From positions 6,450,501 to 6,514,500 of the forward strand of contig JAKSXM010000007.1 in NCBI GenBank assembly GCA_022575985.1: 64,000 bases of DNA, read 5' to 3'. Origin of the DNA: Anagrus nilaparvatae. Lineage: Eukaryota; Arthropoda; Insecta; Hymenoptera; Mymaridae. The notes beneath the pieces are model-generated. The model was given only the letters and a program-made list of their open reading frames with translations. It was not told the DNA's origin and did no database searches. Below, piece after piece: positions 23,519-37,239 of this stretch (the first letter of the stretch is position 1; each line of letters opens with the position of its first letter). The translations under genes and the position numbers were made by a program.

Positions 23519-23524
23519 AATAAA
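23519..23524 (+). terminator. Polyadenylation signal AATAAA of the LRR gene
   Basis: The canonical hexamer lies 17 bases after the stop codon. It is close to the minimum useful distance, so the 3' UTR would be very short; other AATAAA-like words follow around 23640. Confidence 0.5.
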
Positions 23525-25969
23525 ACGAAATGAATAGTAAAAAAATAATTTTAATTTTATTTCTTATCTGTTATTATTTTTCTTTTGTATTTTTTCATTG
23601 AATATTCTAAATTTGACATGGCCAATGATTTATACTAAATAAAAACTTTTATAAAAATATGAATGTAAGATTCTTTGCTGATTTGTAGCTACTAATTTAA
23701 GCTAGCTTATTTATTAATATATACCTACTAAATTAAACCTGACAAAACCTAACAAGTTAGGAAAAACGGCAAAACTGGCACAGTATAATCTGTTAAACGT
23801 ATTTCAATATAAACATTAAATTTTAAGACTAAATCTGTTTCAAAATTTCCCACTCGTCAGATTTAACGGCTGATTAAAACTGACCGATCTTAAAAAATGA
23901 CTTATACGGAAAAAATACAGGTCAGTTTAAAAAAAGTCGTAAAAATCTGATAATTTTCAAACTTTTCGTAAAATAAAATAAAGTACTTGATAAATGTAAT
24001 ATTTTTAAATTTTATATGGAAAAAAAATACTTTGAATGTTGAAATAGCTGTAGATAGGACTTGTTTAGTAAATAAAAATTTTTTTGGTGTGAACATAACA
24101 GTTCCAAGTGTTTTGAATTTTCTCTTATAATTTATCCAGCAAGGTCGAATATAAACTCAATTTGGAATTTAAGATATCTGGACCTTCCACTCTAATTTTC
24201 AAGTTTTAAAATTATTAATAGATCTGATTACTTTAATTTTAGTCTCAATGTGATAAAGAGATTTGTGTCCGTTTAAACAATTTGATAATTGATATAAGTT
24301 GTGATGTAAACTATTTAAAGTTCTATTATAATATTCGGGTGCATTCCGTTATTTTAAAATAAAAACCACGACGCCGATTGAATTTAGATAAAACCTATGA
24401 GAATCTCTTCAGAAACCACTCAAAAATAAAGTCTACATAGTAACTAGTTTGTAAATTGAAAATAGGGTGAACCACCCCCCCATTTTCACCCCCTTAGTGC
24501 TACAAATTTAAGTTAATCTTTTTTTTTAATTTTTAAGCCCCCAGCAGGTAATTTGGGTCGCTGAATTCGAATCTAAAGTCAAAAGTTATTTTTAAGGGAT
24601 GTACACCCTTATTTTCGCCCTTTCTACTCTTCAAATAAGCAATTTTGTAAAAAATGTTTTTTTTTTATTTTGATTATAAATAACAAATTAAATAATATTA
24701 CAAATTTTAAATTTACACAAGGCAACCAAGTTCTTAGAAATAACCAAGATTTCGTACACTGTGATTTCAGATCACAACCCAACAATTTTTTTCAAAATTT
24801 GTTCATATAATAATCAGATAATAAATCTCGACTCTAGTTTTTTTAATGGGGCATTTATAAAGGATATAGACACAAAATATTCTTGAATTTCATACCACTG
24901 AATTGAGTTATTAGCTTTCCAAGCAAAAAAATTTGTATAAAATTCATTTACATATGATATTACTGAAGGTAGAAATTTTTATAATTAATCAAACAAAAAA
25001 TATATGATTTTTAATTATGCTTTATTTACATGTAAATATATTATATCAATATCACTTTTTTTTATCGCTGTAAAAAGATGTACATTTTAATAACAGCTAC
25101 AAATAAACAATATTTTTCATATACAGTTTATAAAATTTAACGACTAATTATTATTATTATTATTATTATTTCGGTCCTTACTGTTTTTTTGTTTTGTTTC
25201 GATAAGCATATTTTATTTGTAATTATAAATTTTATTTATAATTAAATATATACGAACACAGAATATTAGCTTATGCTTATAAAATTTATTTAATTAAAAA
25301 AAACAGTCAAGATAAATATTGATTTTATTAATAATATACATTTTTATCAAAAAAGAAAATAAGCAAAATTCATGATTTTTTTATTTTAAATTTACCATTG
25401 TACAACTTATTAATATAAAATAAATGTATATTGTAAATATATATACTATAGATTAGTTTTTTTATGAAATTAAATCACATAAAAAATGCACAGCTTTTTT
25501 TTCTTTTAAAGATTATCATTAAATATATTATTACAATTATTATAAAAAAAAGTACACTTTCCTTACTTTTTATGGTAAAAATGTACCTACTGAGTTAAAT
25601 TATTATTCAATAGACTTTTTTAGAAAATCATCATATACCAAATTAGTTTGGATTTTTTAAATCAAATTTACATTTTAATATTTTCTATCTTTGCAATTTA
25701 GTAGTAAATTTATCATTATTATACATGCATGCATCCCAGATATTTATATTATTTAGCTACTGCTACTACTATTTCAGTTCATGTTAGACATTTTTAAATA
25801 CAAATTAAAGTAAAAATAATGAATTTCTGTTTTTTTTTTATATACATTTTAATGAACGTTTTTTTAATCAAAACAATTTAAATTTAACCTTTGATTATTT
25901 TAAAGAATTTTTAATTCATTCAAAAAGCTATATCAAAAGTATTTAAATTCTGCATTTAATGTCAATACG

Positions 25970-26000
<31 letters not shown>

Positions 26001-26220
26001 CTCGATATGTATAATTATAGAATAAGTATATATACATTAAAATTTATCGAATTACAAGTAAAAATTAATTATTTTAATTTGTAGCTTATAATATAAATAT
26101 GCTGAGTTGTGAAGTTACACACAAATATTTTTTTCTTTTAAAATCCAAAAAAAAAATCTTTTAATATATACACTGGAGTAGTTTACACATAAATATATAT
26201 TATTTAAAAATTTACAATTC
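23525..26220. other. Intergenic, AT-rich; includes low-complexity runs
   Basis: Lies between the convergent LRR and SORL1 genes. It contains a (TTA)n run near 25150-25170, a poly-A run around 25975-26000, and a segment near 24320-24620 with C-rich interruptions (CACCCCCCCATTTTCACCCCC). No supported frame is present. The part near 27 kb is probably 3' UTR of SORL1. Confidence 0.5.
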
Positions 26221-26389
26221 TTAAGGGACATTCACAGTGAGTATAAGTGACCGATCAATTGATAAATTGATGTTATAGAGACTCAAGATAAAAGTAAATA
26301 ATTCATCAGCAGATCCCATCTAAAAAGTTTTTGAATGCATCAGTTGATCGATCAAACGGTCTTTTATACTCACTATTAACCTTCCTTAA
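26221..26389. mobile_element. Short inverted-repeat MITE
   Basis: The left arm TTAAGGGACATTCACAGTGA, then GTATAAGTGACCGATCAATT, pairs with the right arm, which ends TATACTCACTATTAACCTTCC then TTAA. Arms are about 45 bp with some mismatches around an 80-bp centre. Flanks starting and ending in TTAA may be the insertion site. It lies about 780 bp beyond the SORL1 stop, possibly in its 3' UTR. Confidence 0.6.
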
Positions 26390-27166
26390 AAAATTAATAT
26401 ATATTATATATAAATATCGAGAAAAATTATTAGTCGATTTATAATTTTTGCAAAATAAAAAAACACCGAAAAAAATAATTACTTACTAAAATATGTACGT
26501 TTTTTTAGGAACAGGTACATATCGTTTTAATTGTAAAAAAAAATTATTATATAGCGGTGAGAAAAATATACAAAAATAGGCAAATATAAGATTTTTTTTT
26601 AATACGTATATAAAATAAATTCATCAAAAATATTTAAATTATTTATCGTATGATATATTTTAAATATATCAGTATTTAAATCATTATTTCAACAAAAAAA
26701 AAAAAAAAAATGTAAGTTTAACATACTATTAAATATATATTTATTAACTATACATTATTGAATTATGGCATCTTTGATTTAAACAATGCAGTATATAGTC
26801 TTAATAAAAAAAAATTAACAACTGAATAATAAATTCGTATCACAAAATAACGCCCTATAAAAATAAATAAAAATTTTTTTAATTTTTGAAATTATTCACA
26901 GTTTCCTATTTTTTTTACCATAAGTAAATAATTAAGTTAAAGACAAAGCTTGGGCGATAAGTTGTATTACGACTAGAAAACAATTTTTTATTATTTGTTA
27001 ATATAATTACGATAACTTATGTAATTATATGAAATTCTGCATTTTAATAATTTTTTATATAATTTACAATAATTTTTTGTTTACAATCTCTGATTTATAT
27101 ATTTTTTTAATAAAGTCTATCATACCTTTAAAAGTATTCATAAAATTCTGGATATGAAACAAATTT

Positions 27167-30100
27167 TTATGTTATGACCAATGGTTCATCATCTGAAAAT
27201 CCTCTTACAATTGGTCCTTCATCGTCTTCTGTTAAACCTATAAATGAAAAACAAAATTTTTTAATCAAAAGCTTTTTTGGTTAAATTGATGATTATTTGC
27301 TTTCATGTAAATAAAGGAAAAATTTAATATTAACTTTAATTAAAATTTAATTAATTAAATTAATATTTTATTTTAAATTTATTTTTCATACAAGCATATT
27401 TGCAGCATACTCTGAGGCATACCACAAAGCTGACATTTAAAGTAATTAAAATAAATATTAAATTACTTACCTAAACCAACATCAACTGTTCCAGGGAAAG
27501 TTGCTTGACCACGTCTTGTGTCATAATGACTATTAGCAAATTGGGTGAAATTGTTTGATAATCTTTTATTACGAATAACAAAATATCCTACAGCTCCAGC
27601 CACAGCTAATAAAATTAAAGTGACAGGAATAATAATAGAAAGAATGCTAGATCTATTTACTGATGTATTCAAAATTGGCCATGCTGACACTATAAAAAAA
27701 TTTCAAATGAAAAATAACATGATTTTTTTTTAATTTAATAAATTAAAAAAGCATATATCTTTACCTCTTCCTTGAGCTGTACTAAGTACTTCACTTAGTA
27801 TACTACGATAACCTTCATCAGTAACCAGACGAACAGCAAAAGCATACATTGCATCTGATTTTGCATCATGATAAATATATGGAGGTTGTTTTGTTGTGAA
27901 AATTTGAGCAGTCTTTTCATTAATAGTATGTTCTCCTTCGTTAACTAAAATTTCATAATGGTATTTAGTATTTTTTGCAATGCTATCTGGTAGACCTCTT
28001 TCTTGCCAGCGAAGGAGATAACTTCCATCCTCATATATAGCAAAAAGCTGATGAGGTGGTAATATTGGCGGAGCTGAGTACAACATTGGTTGAGTCGGAA
28101 TTGCTCCATCTACATCTGTTGAAACTGTGATACGGTATTTTCCGCCATATTTTATATTTCTAAGCTGATGTTTTAGGATAGTTTCATTTGTTTTTGGCAA
28201 AGTAAAAACTTTACTTGTATTTAAAACTAATTCAGTAACAGAAACCTATAAACAGAAAAAATGAGAATAAAAAAAAAAATAATTTTTTACAGAATCTATT
28301 ATCTAACTTACTGTGTAACTAATAGGTTCATCGATTGTTGGACAACTAGCACTCCATGATACAATCATTGTGTCTGGCTTATCTCCTTTGCTAACTCTTA
28401 ATCTTTTTGGTGGGGCTTTTGAATTGAAATGGGTAAATGCTGTTTTTACGTTACTGAAAGGACCTGCACCATAATCACCTCTAACTCCTACTGCAAAAAT
28501 ATAATTTTCACAAGATTCCAAATCACGAATAGTTACTGTTAAGTTTGTTGTTATAATTTTGGGTTCTTTCTTATACTCTGACTCGGTTAATCCATAATAT
28601 ACGGCATATTGCCATTTTATTTTACGATTATTTGATTTTGGTGGATCTGGTGGATCCCAACTCAATTTAACTGTCGTTCCATGTGTTTTAACTACATGAG
28701 GAGGCGTAAGAATGACAGTAGGTAATGGTGCATCTTTTGTAGTTTCAGATATATATTCTGGCTTTCCAATATAATTTTTCTTTGATGCTTTAACTTCAAA
28801 TGTATAATTTGCTCCTGGTGCCAAACCATCTACAACATAAGTATTCGTTTTTGTTTTTAAAGTTTGTAGATCTGGATAATGGTCTGGACCTTTAGGAGTT
28901 ATATAATATGTATCAACATCTTTTAATTTATTCCATTTCAAAGTAATGGAGTGATTTGTTTTATCAACTACTTTTAAGTCTTTTATCTCGTCTATATTAG
29001 CAGAACCATCAAAAGTTAATGTGGCAACATTGGATGATAATGATTCAAACCTCTTATTTTTAGCTATTACCCAAAAAGAATAAGTTACTCCTGCATCATA
29101 ATGTCTATTTATATTTGCACTAGTTTTTTGATCATACGAGTAATGCATTGGTGGAATCGGGGGAGTTATGTAAACTTCATAAGAATTAATAATGCCATTT
29201 GATTCTAATGGAGGTTGCCATGATATATCAACACTACTACCATTTCCTTGAGTGACAGTTACATTCCAAGGTGAACTTGGAATACTTTCTCCAGTCATGG
29301 CAATAAGATATTTAGCTGGTGGAAAAACTAATTTTTGACCTTTTATCCTTACATAAACTGTAATATTATAACGAGTATATGGTTTAAGGTTAGTAAATTG
29401 ATATTGAGATCCTTCGATCCATTGACTTGAATTTTTCCATTGATTAACAGAATTTCCATTAAGGTCAGCTACAGCTATTGATGGTAAAAATTCTAATGTT
29501 ACATTATCAAGCGGTTTTATCCACCAATATACAAAAATACTTGTTGCATTGATTGAAATTTCATCAGAACGTATATTCATTACCTAAAAAATAAAATAAT
29601 TAACAATTTTAAATAAATTTACTTACAAACAAGTCTGCTTATTAACATAAATGAATAAAAAATATTCAAGTTAAAATACATTACCTGATAAACTCTGGTA
29701 TTGTTTTTGTCACAATCACTTTCATCTGAACCATCATAACAATCTTGCTTACCATTACACCACGCTGATTGAGGGAAGCATCGAACTTCATCGCATAAGA
29801 AATAATTGTTTGAGCATGAACTGGGAGTAGGAGGAATGGGTAACGGACCACATCCTCGTTCATCACTACTATCTGGACACTCTGAGTTTCCATTACAAAC
29901 GTTAGATAAAGCAATACAAGACCCATCCGAAACACATTTAAATTGATCATCTCTACAGTTAGGTGGTGAATGAGAACAAAAGAGTTCATCTTCCCCAGAA
30001 GGACAATCTTTGGAGCCATCACACTTCCATGAATCTTCAATACACTCACCATTATAGCATTGAAATTGAAATTCTCGGCAAACTTTGGGTATTACTTCTG

Positions 30101-33100
30101 ATGGTATTGATTGCATGGTAGTTGATGCTTCAGGTAAGGAACAACCTTGTTCATCTGAGTCATCGCCACAATCATCTACACTATCACATTTCCACCAATA
30201 TGGGACACATTTTTTATTAGCACACATAAACATCCAATCATTACAGGAAATATTGATCATGGGAATTTTGTCTGTAGTAGGAATATGTATTTCAGCAGCT
30301 GTACAATTTTGGAGTTCATCTGCACCATTTTGACAATCTTTGTCTCCATCACAAACCCAAGATTTATAAATACAACGATGAGTTACATCTTTAGGACCAC
30401 AATCAAATTGCCAAGATTCGCATTCAATACTGGCACAACCTTCTTCATCAGAGGCATCTTCACAGTCATTTTCACCATCACATTTCCATGTTTTGGGAAT
30501 ACATGAACTATCAGATTTACAAGTAAAATCGTCACTCTTACACGTACTAGGCAACCATGCAGCTGTACAATTTCTTTCATCTGATAAATCTCTGCAGTCA
30601 TCTTCTCCATCACATAACCACCGACGTGATATGCAACGACCGTTTAGACACCTGCAAACAATAATAAAAAAGTCAGAAAACTTTTTCAAATAAAATAATA
30701 AACTTTAATAAATAATAATTACTTATGCTGAGACTCCGTACAATTACTGTAAGTACAGTTCATTTCATCTTTTCCATCCTTACAATCTCTATCCAAATCA
30801 CAGACCCAATAACGAGGAATACATCTATCATCGCATGAGAATGTATTAATTGGACATTTAACTTTATTGCAGTTATCTTCATCAGAATGATCACCACAAT
30901 CATTATCTCCATCACATTTCCAAAAATCAGCAATGCATATTCCATTATTACATGCAAATTGGTTAGAAGCACAAGTATTAGCTACACGTGGGCAAGTTGA
31001 ATTTTCAAATGGCTTAACACCACCAGGACACATACATTTATTATCAATCATTACCATTTCATCAGGGCATAAACATACAAAGCTATCATTTGGTGCACCT
31101 AAACATATATGCGAACATGTACTGTTTGCACATTTGTTGGTACCTGTCTGAATACTGTGTGCAAAGACTTTTAAGTCCATTAATCCTGCTAGTTGACCAA
31201 GAATTGTAGTTATTCGCCCACCATGATCTTTATTTGCAACAAATATCATTGACTGTTTCCAATCATCCCAGTACATGTTATCTTTAAATATTGCTACAGC
31301 AAATGGATGAGAAACACGTTCATCATTTTGGATAATTTTTTTGAATTCCTCTCCATCAAAATTTGAAGAACCAATATAATCTTGTCTAGCATCTACCCAA
31401 TAAATTCTTTCAGCTATATGATCAACAGTGATTCCTAAAAATTAAATAGAACTTGTGTTAAAAATATACTTACAGTTAATCTAAATCATTTAAAATAAAA
31501 ATTTATTTTTATATCAACCATTAGGCCACTCTACTCTAGTGTGGAATAACTGCTTTATATTACTTCCATCAAGATTAGCCCGGTTTACAGAGGCATTTCC
31601 AGGAGCCCAATCAGTCCAGAACATATATCCCATCATTGGATGAACAGCAATCCCTCTTGGTTTTTGAACATTACTGGGACCTAAAATTGTTCTCCTCATT
31701 CTTCCATGATGTGGGACATCAGTTCTAATTATTTGAATTCGCATCCTGACTCCATCCACAAAATATAAAACGTTTGATATCCAATCTAATGCCATACCTT
31801 CGATTGAACTTAAGTCAGTTTCAACTAATATTTCAGGAGCACTTTTACCATCTTTGAAGCATTGTCTGCCAATAGTATCATTAACAATGTCTGCCCAGTA
31901 TAAGCAGTTATTTCTCATATCATATTCTATAGCAATAACATTTTTCAAATCATGAACTGGAAGAACTTCTAATTTTTGATCTCTTAAATTTATTCGTGAT
32001 ATTCGTTCTCTTTGAGCTACAAGAAGAAATTCAGAAGGTTCTTCTATTGGGCAAGGTATCTGAAAAATTATTGTTGTTAAATTTTAAATGTGTTAAGTTT
32101 TATTAGTTCTTTATGTGAGTATTAGAAAAATAGTGTACACTGATTTTATTTAACGAATCTTGAAAATGTTTGTTTTGTCAAATTGAAATATTACAAGTCC
32201 AATTTTAATGACTTTGGATAAAAATTTGATTTGATATTGATATAAATTGTATGGGGAAAAAGACTAAAAATTTCTAAATATTGAAACTAAAAAAAAATTT
32301 ACCTCATCTGGTTCATACATTCTAGTGCGTCCTCCTATACATTCATCATCTGATATCTTTTTGTATCCTTTTGTACGGTTATAAAATTCACCTGGCTTAC
32401 AAGTTTCAGGAACTGCAAATGGATCTATACCCACACCATCTTCTAAAATGCAAGTAAATGAATTCCATTGAGGTTTTTTATACTGAATAAACCCATATTC
32501 ACATTGATAATCTGTTGCATCACAAGGGCAAACTTCTGTTTTGACAGGACGATCAAAGTTTAATCCAGTATAACAATTGGCTCTCATAGCTCTTCTTTTA
32601 TAAATTTCTTTCCTTCCAAGAACACAATTTGAAGATTCATTCTAAAAAAAATATATGTTAAGTTTTAAATGAAAAAAAAACAGATCATAAATATTCCTAG
32701 ATTATTAAAATTATTGCAAATAAATTTTGAAAAAAGGGCAAATATTATTCAATGCTGAATTAAAAATAAGCATAAGGTTTAATAAAATATTTACCCTTGG
32801 GGTTGAAGGTAACCAAAATTTGAAGTCATCATCAGTACAGTTTCTAGTAAAAACATTTTTTAAATCTACTTTTATAATTAACCATTGATGCTGGCCACTT
32901 CCTGATCCAAACATTGTAAAAACAGTAGTATTTTCGCCAGGTTCGGTCATTAAACCATAAACTCTGAGCATTTCATCATTAAATTCGTATGTTTGCCAAG
33001 TTTCTCCTTCATCAATCGAATAGAAAATTTCTCTAGTTTCCCCACGATTTTTAAAATATTTTACAGCAACTAAAATACCACCATGATCTCCCATATTAAA

Positions 33101-36100
33101 AAAATAGAAATCTTGGAGAACTTGCTTCCAAGTTAAACCAGCATCTCTAGAAATATAAAGTGCTGGATGTCCTTTTAGACTAGTACCAATAACACCAGTA
33201 GCCATAATAATTCCAGGTGCAGACTTAGAACTAAGAATCGAAACAGCTCTTGATACTGGATAGAGTTGACTAAATTTCTGACTTAAATGTAAAGAACAAG
33301 GTTCAACACAACGATGATGAAGTCCTTTAAATAATCCAGACTCTGGAGCTTTGATTCTATTCCAAGATACACCATGATCATACGTTATTAAAGATATTAA
33401 ATATTCTGGACCAATCGTTAGTTTATTAAATGTAGTAATTTGAGAAGCTATGTATATTCCTCGAAGACCTTCTACTTTATAGAGATCAGTAAAAGCTTCA
33501 TGGGCTACATCGCTGTGAAAAAATTTGCAATAAATTTTATAATTAGATTATATTACAAATAAAAAATGAAGTATTATATTTTTATAATTAAGTATTATAT
33601 TTACCTTAGCCATGAAGTTTCCCAAGTAGTGTTTGGAAAGAATGTCATAATATTTTCTAAGGATAAAACAAATTTAGCTTCTTGTGAATTAATAACTTCT
33701 GAGACATATAAATTAACGTTAACATCCGTCAATGCAACAGAAACAAAAATACGATTGTTCGATACATCGGGAATATGATAGTTTTTTCTATTACGAATAG
33801 CAGGAAATTTAGCCATTACGAATTCTTGATTTTTGTAAGAAATATAAAGATCAAGAATTTCACTCTTATTATAAAAAGATTTTTTGGTAGCAAACATGTA
33901 ATCTCCTCTAATTTGAAAATCTTCAACATCATGAATAATAGCGGTATAATTATGTTTTGACCATTTAGTAGAATCATGTCCTAAATTAATAATATTATTT
34001 AGACCAGAAGGTTCACTTCTTTCAATAATTAATGACTTTGGACGTGAATTAGTCCAAAAAAATGCTTTAACATTTTGATCAACTAATGTCCATGTATTTC
34101 CAAAATTTGATGTCATGTATAATGGTCTTAGCGAATTAGTCTTATCTAAAACAAGGAATGTATTTGATTCCTCGTAAAAAGAAATTTCATTTGGCGTAAA
34201 TGGTAGTTGTACTAATTTAATATCAGCTCCTAATTTTCTTGTAACAAATATAGCTTTATTAGCACTATCGGCAAATACAATCTGTAAAAGAGATCAGAGA
34301 TAAGAGATTAAGTTTAAAAAAAAAATGAATAATAAATATATAAAAAATTCTTACAAAATTAGTAAAAGTTGGATGATTATAAAATTTATCTAAAGTAGCA
34401 TATTTAAAATTATCAGAATTAGGATTATCAGGTATACGAAAACTTTCAGTCTTATTTTCAAACGAATCACCATAATCATAACTAATATAAACAGCACTAG
34501 GATTGATTTGTATATTTGGTGAATTTGTTGACGATAATGATTTTGTTGGTTCACTATCTCTGGCAAGACATATTATCACATTTGAACCTTCACCAACCCA
34601 ATGTACCATTAATTGTTGATGAGAATCATTTAATGCATTAACCTAAAAAAAAGAAATATTATTATTATTATTATTTATTATTATTATTATTTACATTATT
34701 AATTTAATAAAGAAAAATATTCTTTTAAAAAAGATTAACATTGAAAATAAACCTTCACTTTTTATAATCAACTTAAAATATTAATTATTTTAAAAAAAAA
34801 TAAAATTATCTTTATGTTTTGTTTATATTTTAGTCTGCAATATACAAATATAATAAAATTAATTATTTATTAGGTAGACACTTAAAAAAATTAAGGTTTT
34901 TATTATCAGTAATTACAGTACAAATAATCTTATTAAATCCCTCTATTATTTATCTTTTTTAATTATTGTTTTGATTATATAGCATTAAAAATATATACTT
35001 CATTTAATTAAATAATTAAAGATGCAATTACTAATTTTTTTTTTTTTAATTAAAAAAAAGTTTTTCATCAAAAGAAAATATATAGTAAATTGCTTTGTTA
35101 TTCAAAAAATATCAAACACAGCAAAATTATGTTATTTAATATTTTTAATCAGTTTTATAATTTTGTTTAAGTTTCTTAATTATTATTTTATACACACGAG
35201 ACAAAAAAATTAATATTAATTGAAAATTCATATTCTTCGTTTTGTAATTTAAAATAATTATTTTATGATATGCAATACAGCATTTATCTTATTAACAAAT
35301 TAAAATAATTTTCAGAATTGCTCGGAATTGTGCTTTTTGCGAGGAATTGAATATTAATTTTTAGGTTTCGGTGAAATTATTGGGTCACCAATTGATAAAA
35401 ATTATCATTTTAATTAGTTTGTTAACTTATCAAAATCATATTGGTTACAAAGTAAACAGTAGGTTTCTCAGCAAGGGTGCAAACGTGAGTTCCTGAATGA
35501 ATTAAGAGATAAAAAACTATTAAATATTTTATATCGGGATTTGCAAGGTTACTTTTTATTCAGAAATAATATTTATCGAGATTTATTTAAGATAAGAAAA
35601 TAAAAAATTGATAATTTTAAAATGGGTAAAAACAGAAATGAGGGTAATTTCATTTTCGAGTTTATTTTATTAAAATTTTTCTCGCAAGTGAAACGACTTT
35701 GCAATTCTAAATTGTAAATACAAGTCTCAATTATCAAGAAAAGTAATTTTACCAATTTTCCTATTTTATAATTTAAAAATTATATATAGAAAAAAAAAAT
35801 TGCAAATAATCAATTTATCAATACTAAGTTTTAGCAAAATTCCGGAGAAAAAAATGAGAACATGGTAACTGTAATACGTAAATTATCTTTTTAGGAAGAA
35901 ATTATGAGTCAGTAATATTAGTCAAAGTATTTATAAATAATAAAATTGATAAAATATATATATTTTTCTTGAAATCATACATATAAATAAAATTTTCAAT
36001 AAAAGCAAAATAATTTAATAAAATTTTATTATTTTAATAAATATATTATAATTAAATAAAATGATTTATGTAATAAAATAATAGAATTGAGTATTATTAT

Positions 36101-37205
36101 TAACTGAAAAATTGAAATAGAAAATAATAATTATCAAACACACAGTATGGGATCTGAAGCTCTAAAAAGGCCTCAAAAAATACTTACAGATTTATTATAA
36201 GTCTTAAAATTTGAATTAGGATATTTTTTTCGACGTTGAAATTTATTATTTACAGGAAATTTATTTCTACTTCAAGTGATATGGTTCAACCATATACAAA
36301 AAATCTACCCAAAAATATTGTGAAACGTTGTAAAAATAAATAAATAAGAATTATTGCATCAAGGGTAAATTTACTGTATCAAGGGTAGAAATACCTGTTA
36401 ATTTGAGGTTAATTTTGTAAATAAATAAGAATAAATAATCAATATTAATTCTGGTTAATTTGAAAATTTTAGGATATGATTCTAAAAAAAAAAAAAATTA
36501 TAAAAAAATAAAGACATTTTCGCATATGGGCCAATCTGGTTAAAAATTTTCTTTATTATTAATGTTTGAGATTTGGAATTGTCGAGTATAGTGTACTTGG
36601 ACTTGAACCCCGGTCCGTCGCATAGCAAGCCGGTGTGTTAACCAACGTGTCGCCGATGGGCTATTCTAGGCTATTCTTCACTATATGGTGTAAACTCGGG
36701 TCTACAGATATTAGTTGTTTTGGAGCACTAAAATTAAAAAAAAAATGTAATATGTATGGCCCGTTTCTTATTTTAAAAGCTGGTATACTGTTAATATTTT
36801 TCCAAAATACTGGAAATAAAAAATTTGTTTTGTTACAAACAAAATAACCTTCTCACTAGAATAACGGCAAATTTCGGAAATTGTAAAAAAATTAAGATTT
36901 GAAAAATCTAATAACTGATTCAAATGCTTCAAATCCTAACCTAAAATAGTAATAAATGTCGGAGAAAAAAAAATTTGCTTATTTTTCATAATTTATATTT
37001 ATTGAAAATAATATCATAATCTAAAAAAGCATAAAAAATGAAAGAGAAGCTATAAATGATAATATTAAAAGAGTTCTTGTGTGTATAATATGCTGTTAAT
37101 GTCTATAATATTTATATGTACAGTAATAGACATGAATAACCTCATTATTTTATTTTACTACTGATGATGTTCATATATTGAAGTACTGATGATATTATGT
37201 GAATA

Positions 37206-37239
<34 letters not shown>

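Noticed and set aside
29681..31151. Several 60-120 codon frames overlapping SORL1 exons in other frames and on the plus strand
   Set aside because: They are shadows of the LDL-A repeat coding sequence, whose regular cysteine codons keep other frames open.
36590..36660. Functional tRNA gene
   Set aside because: A and B boxes are present, but the T stem has mismatches and no acceptor stem forms.
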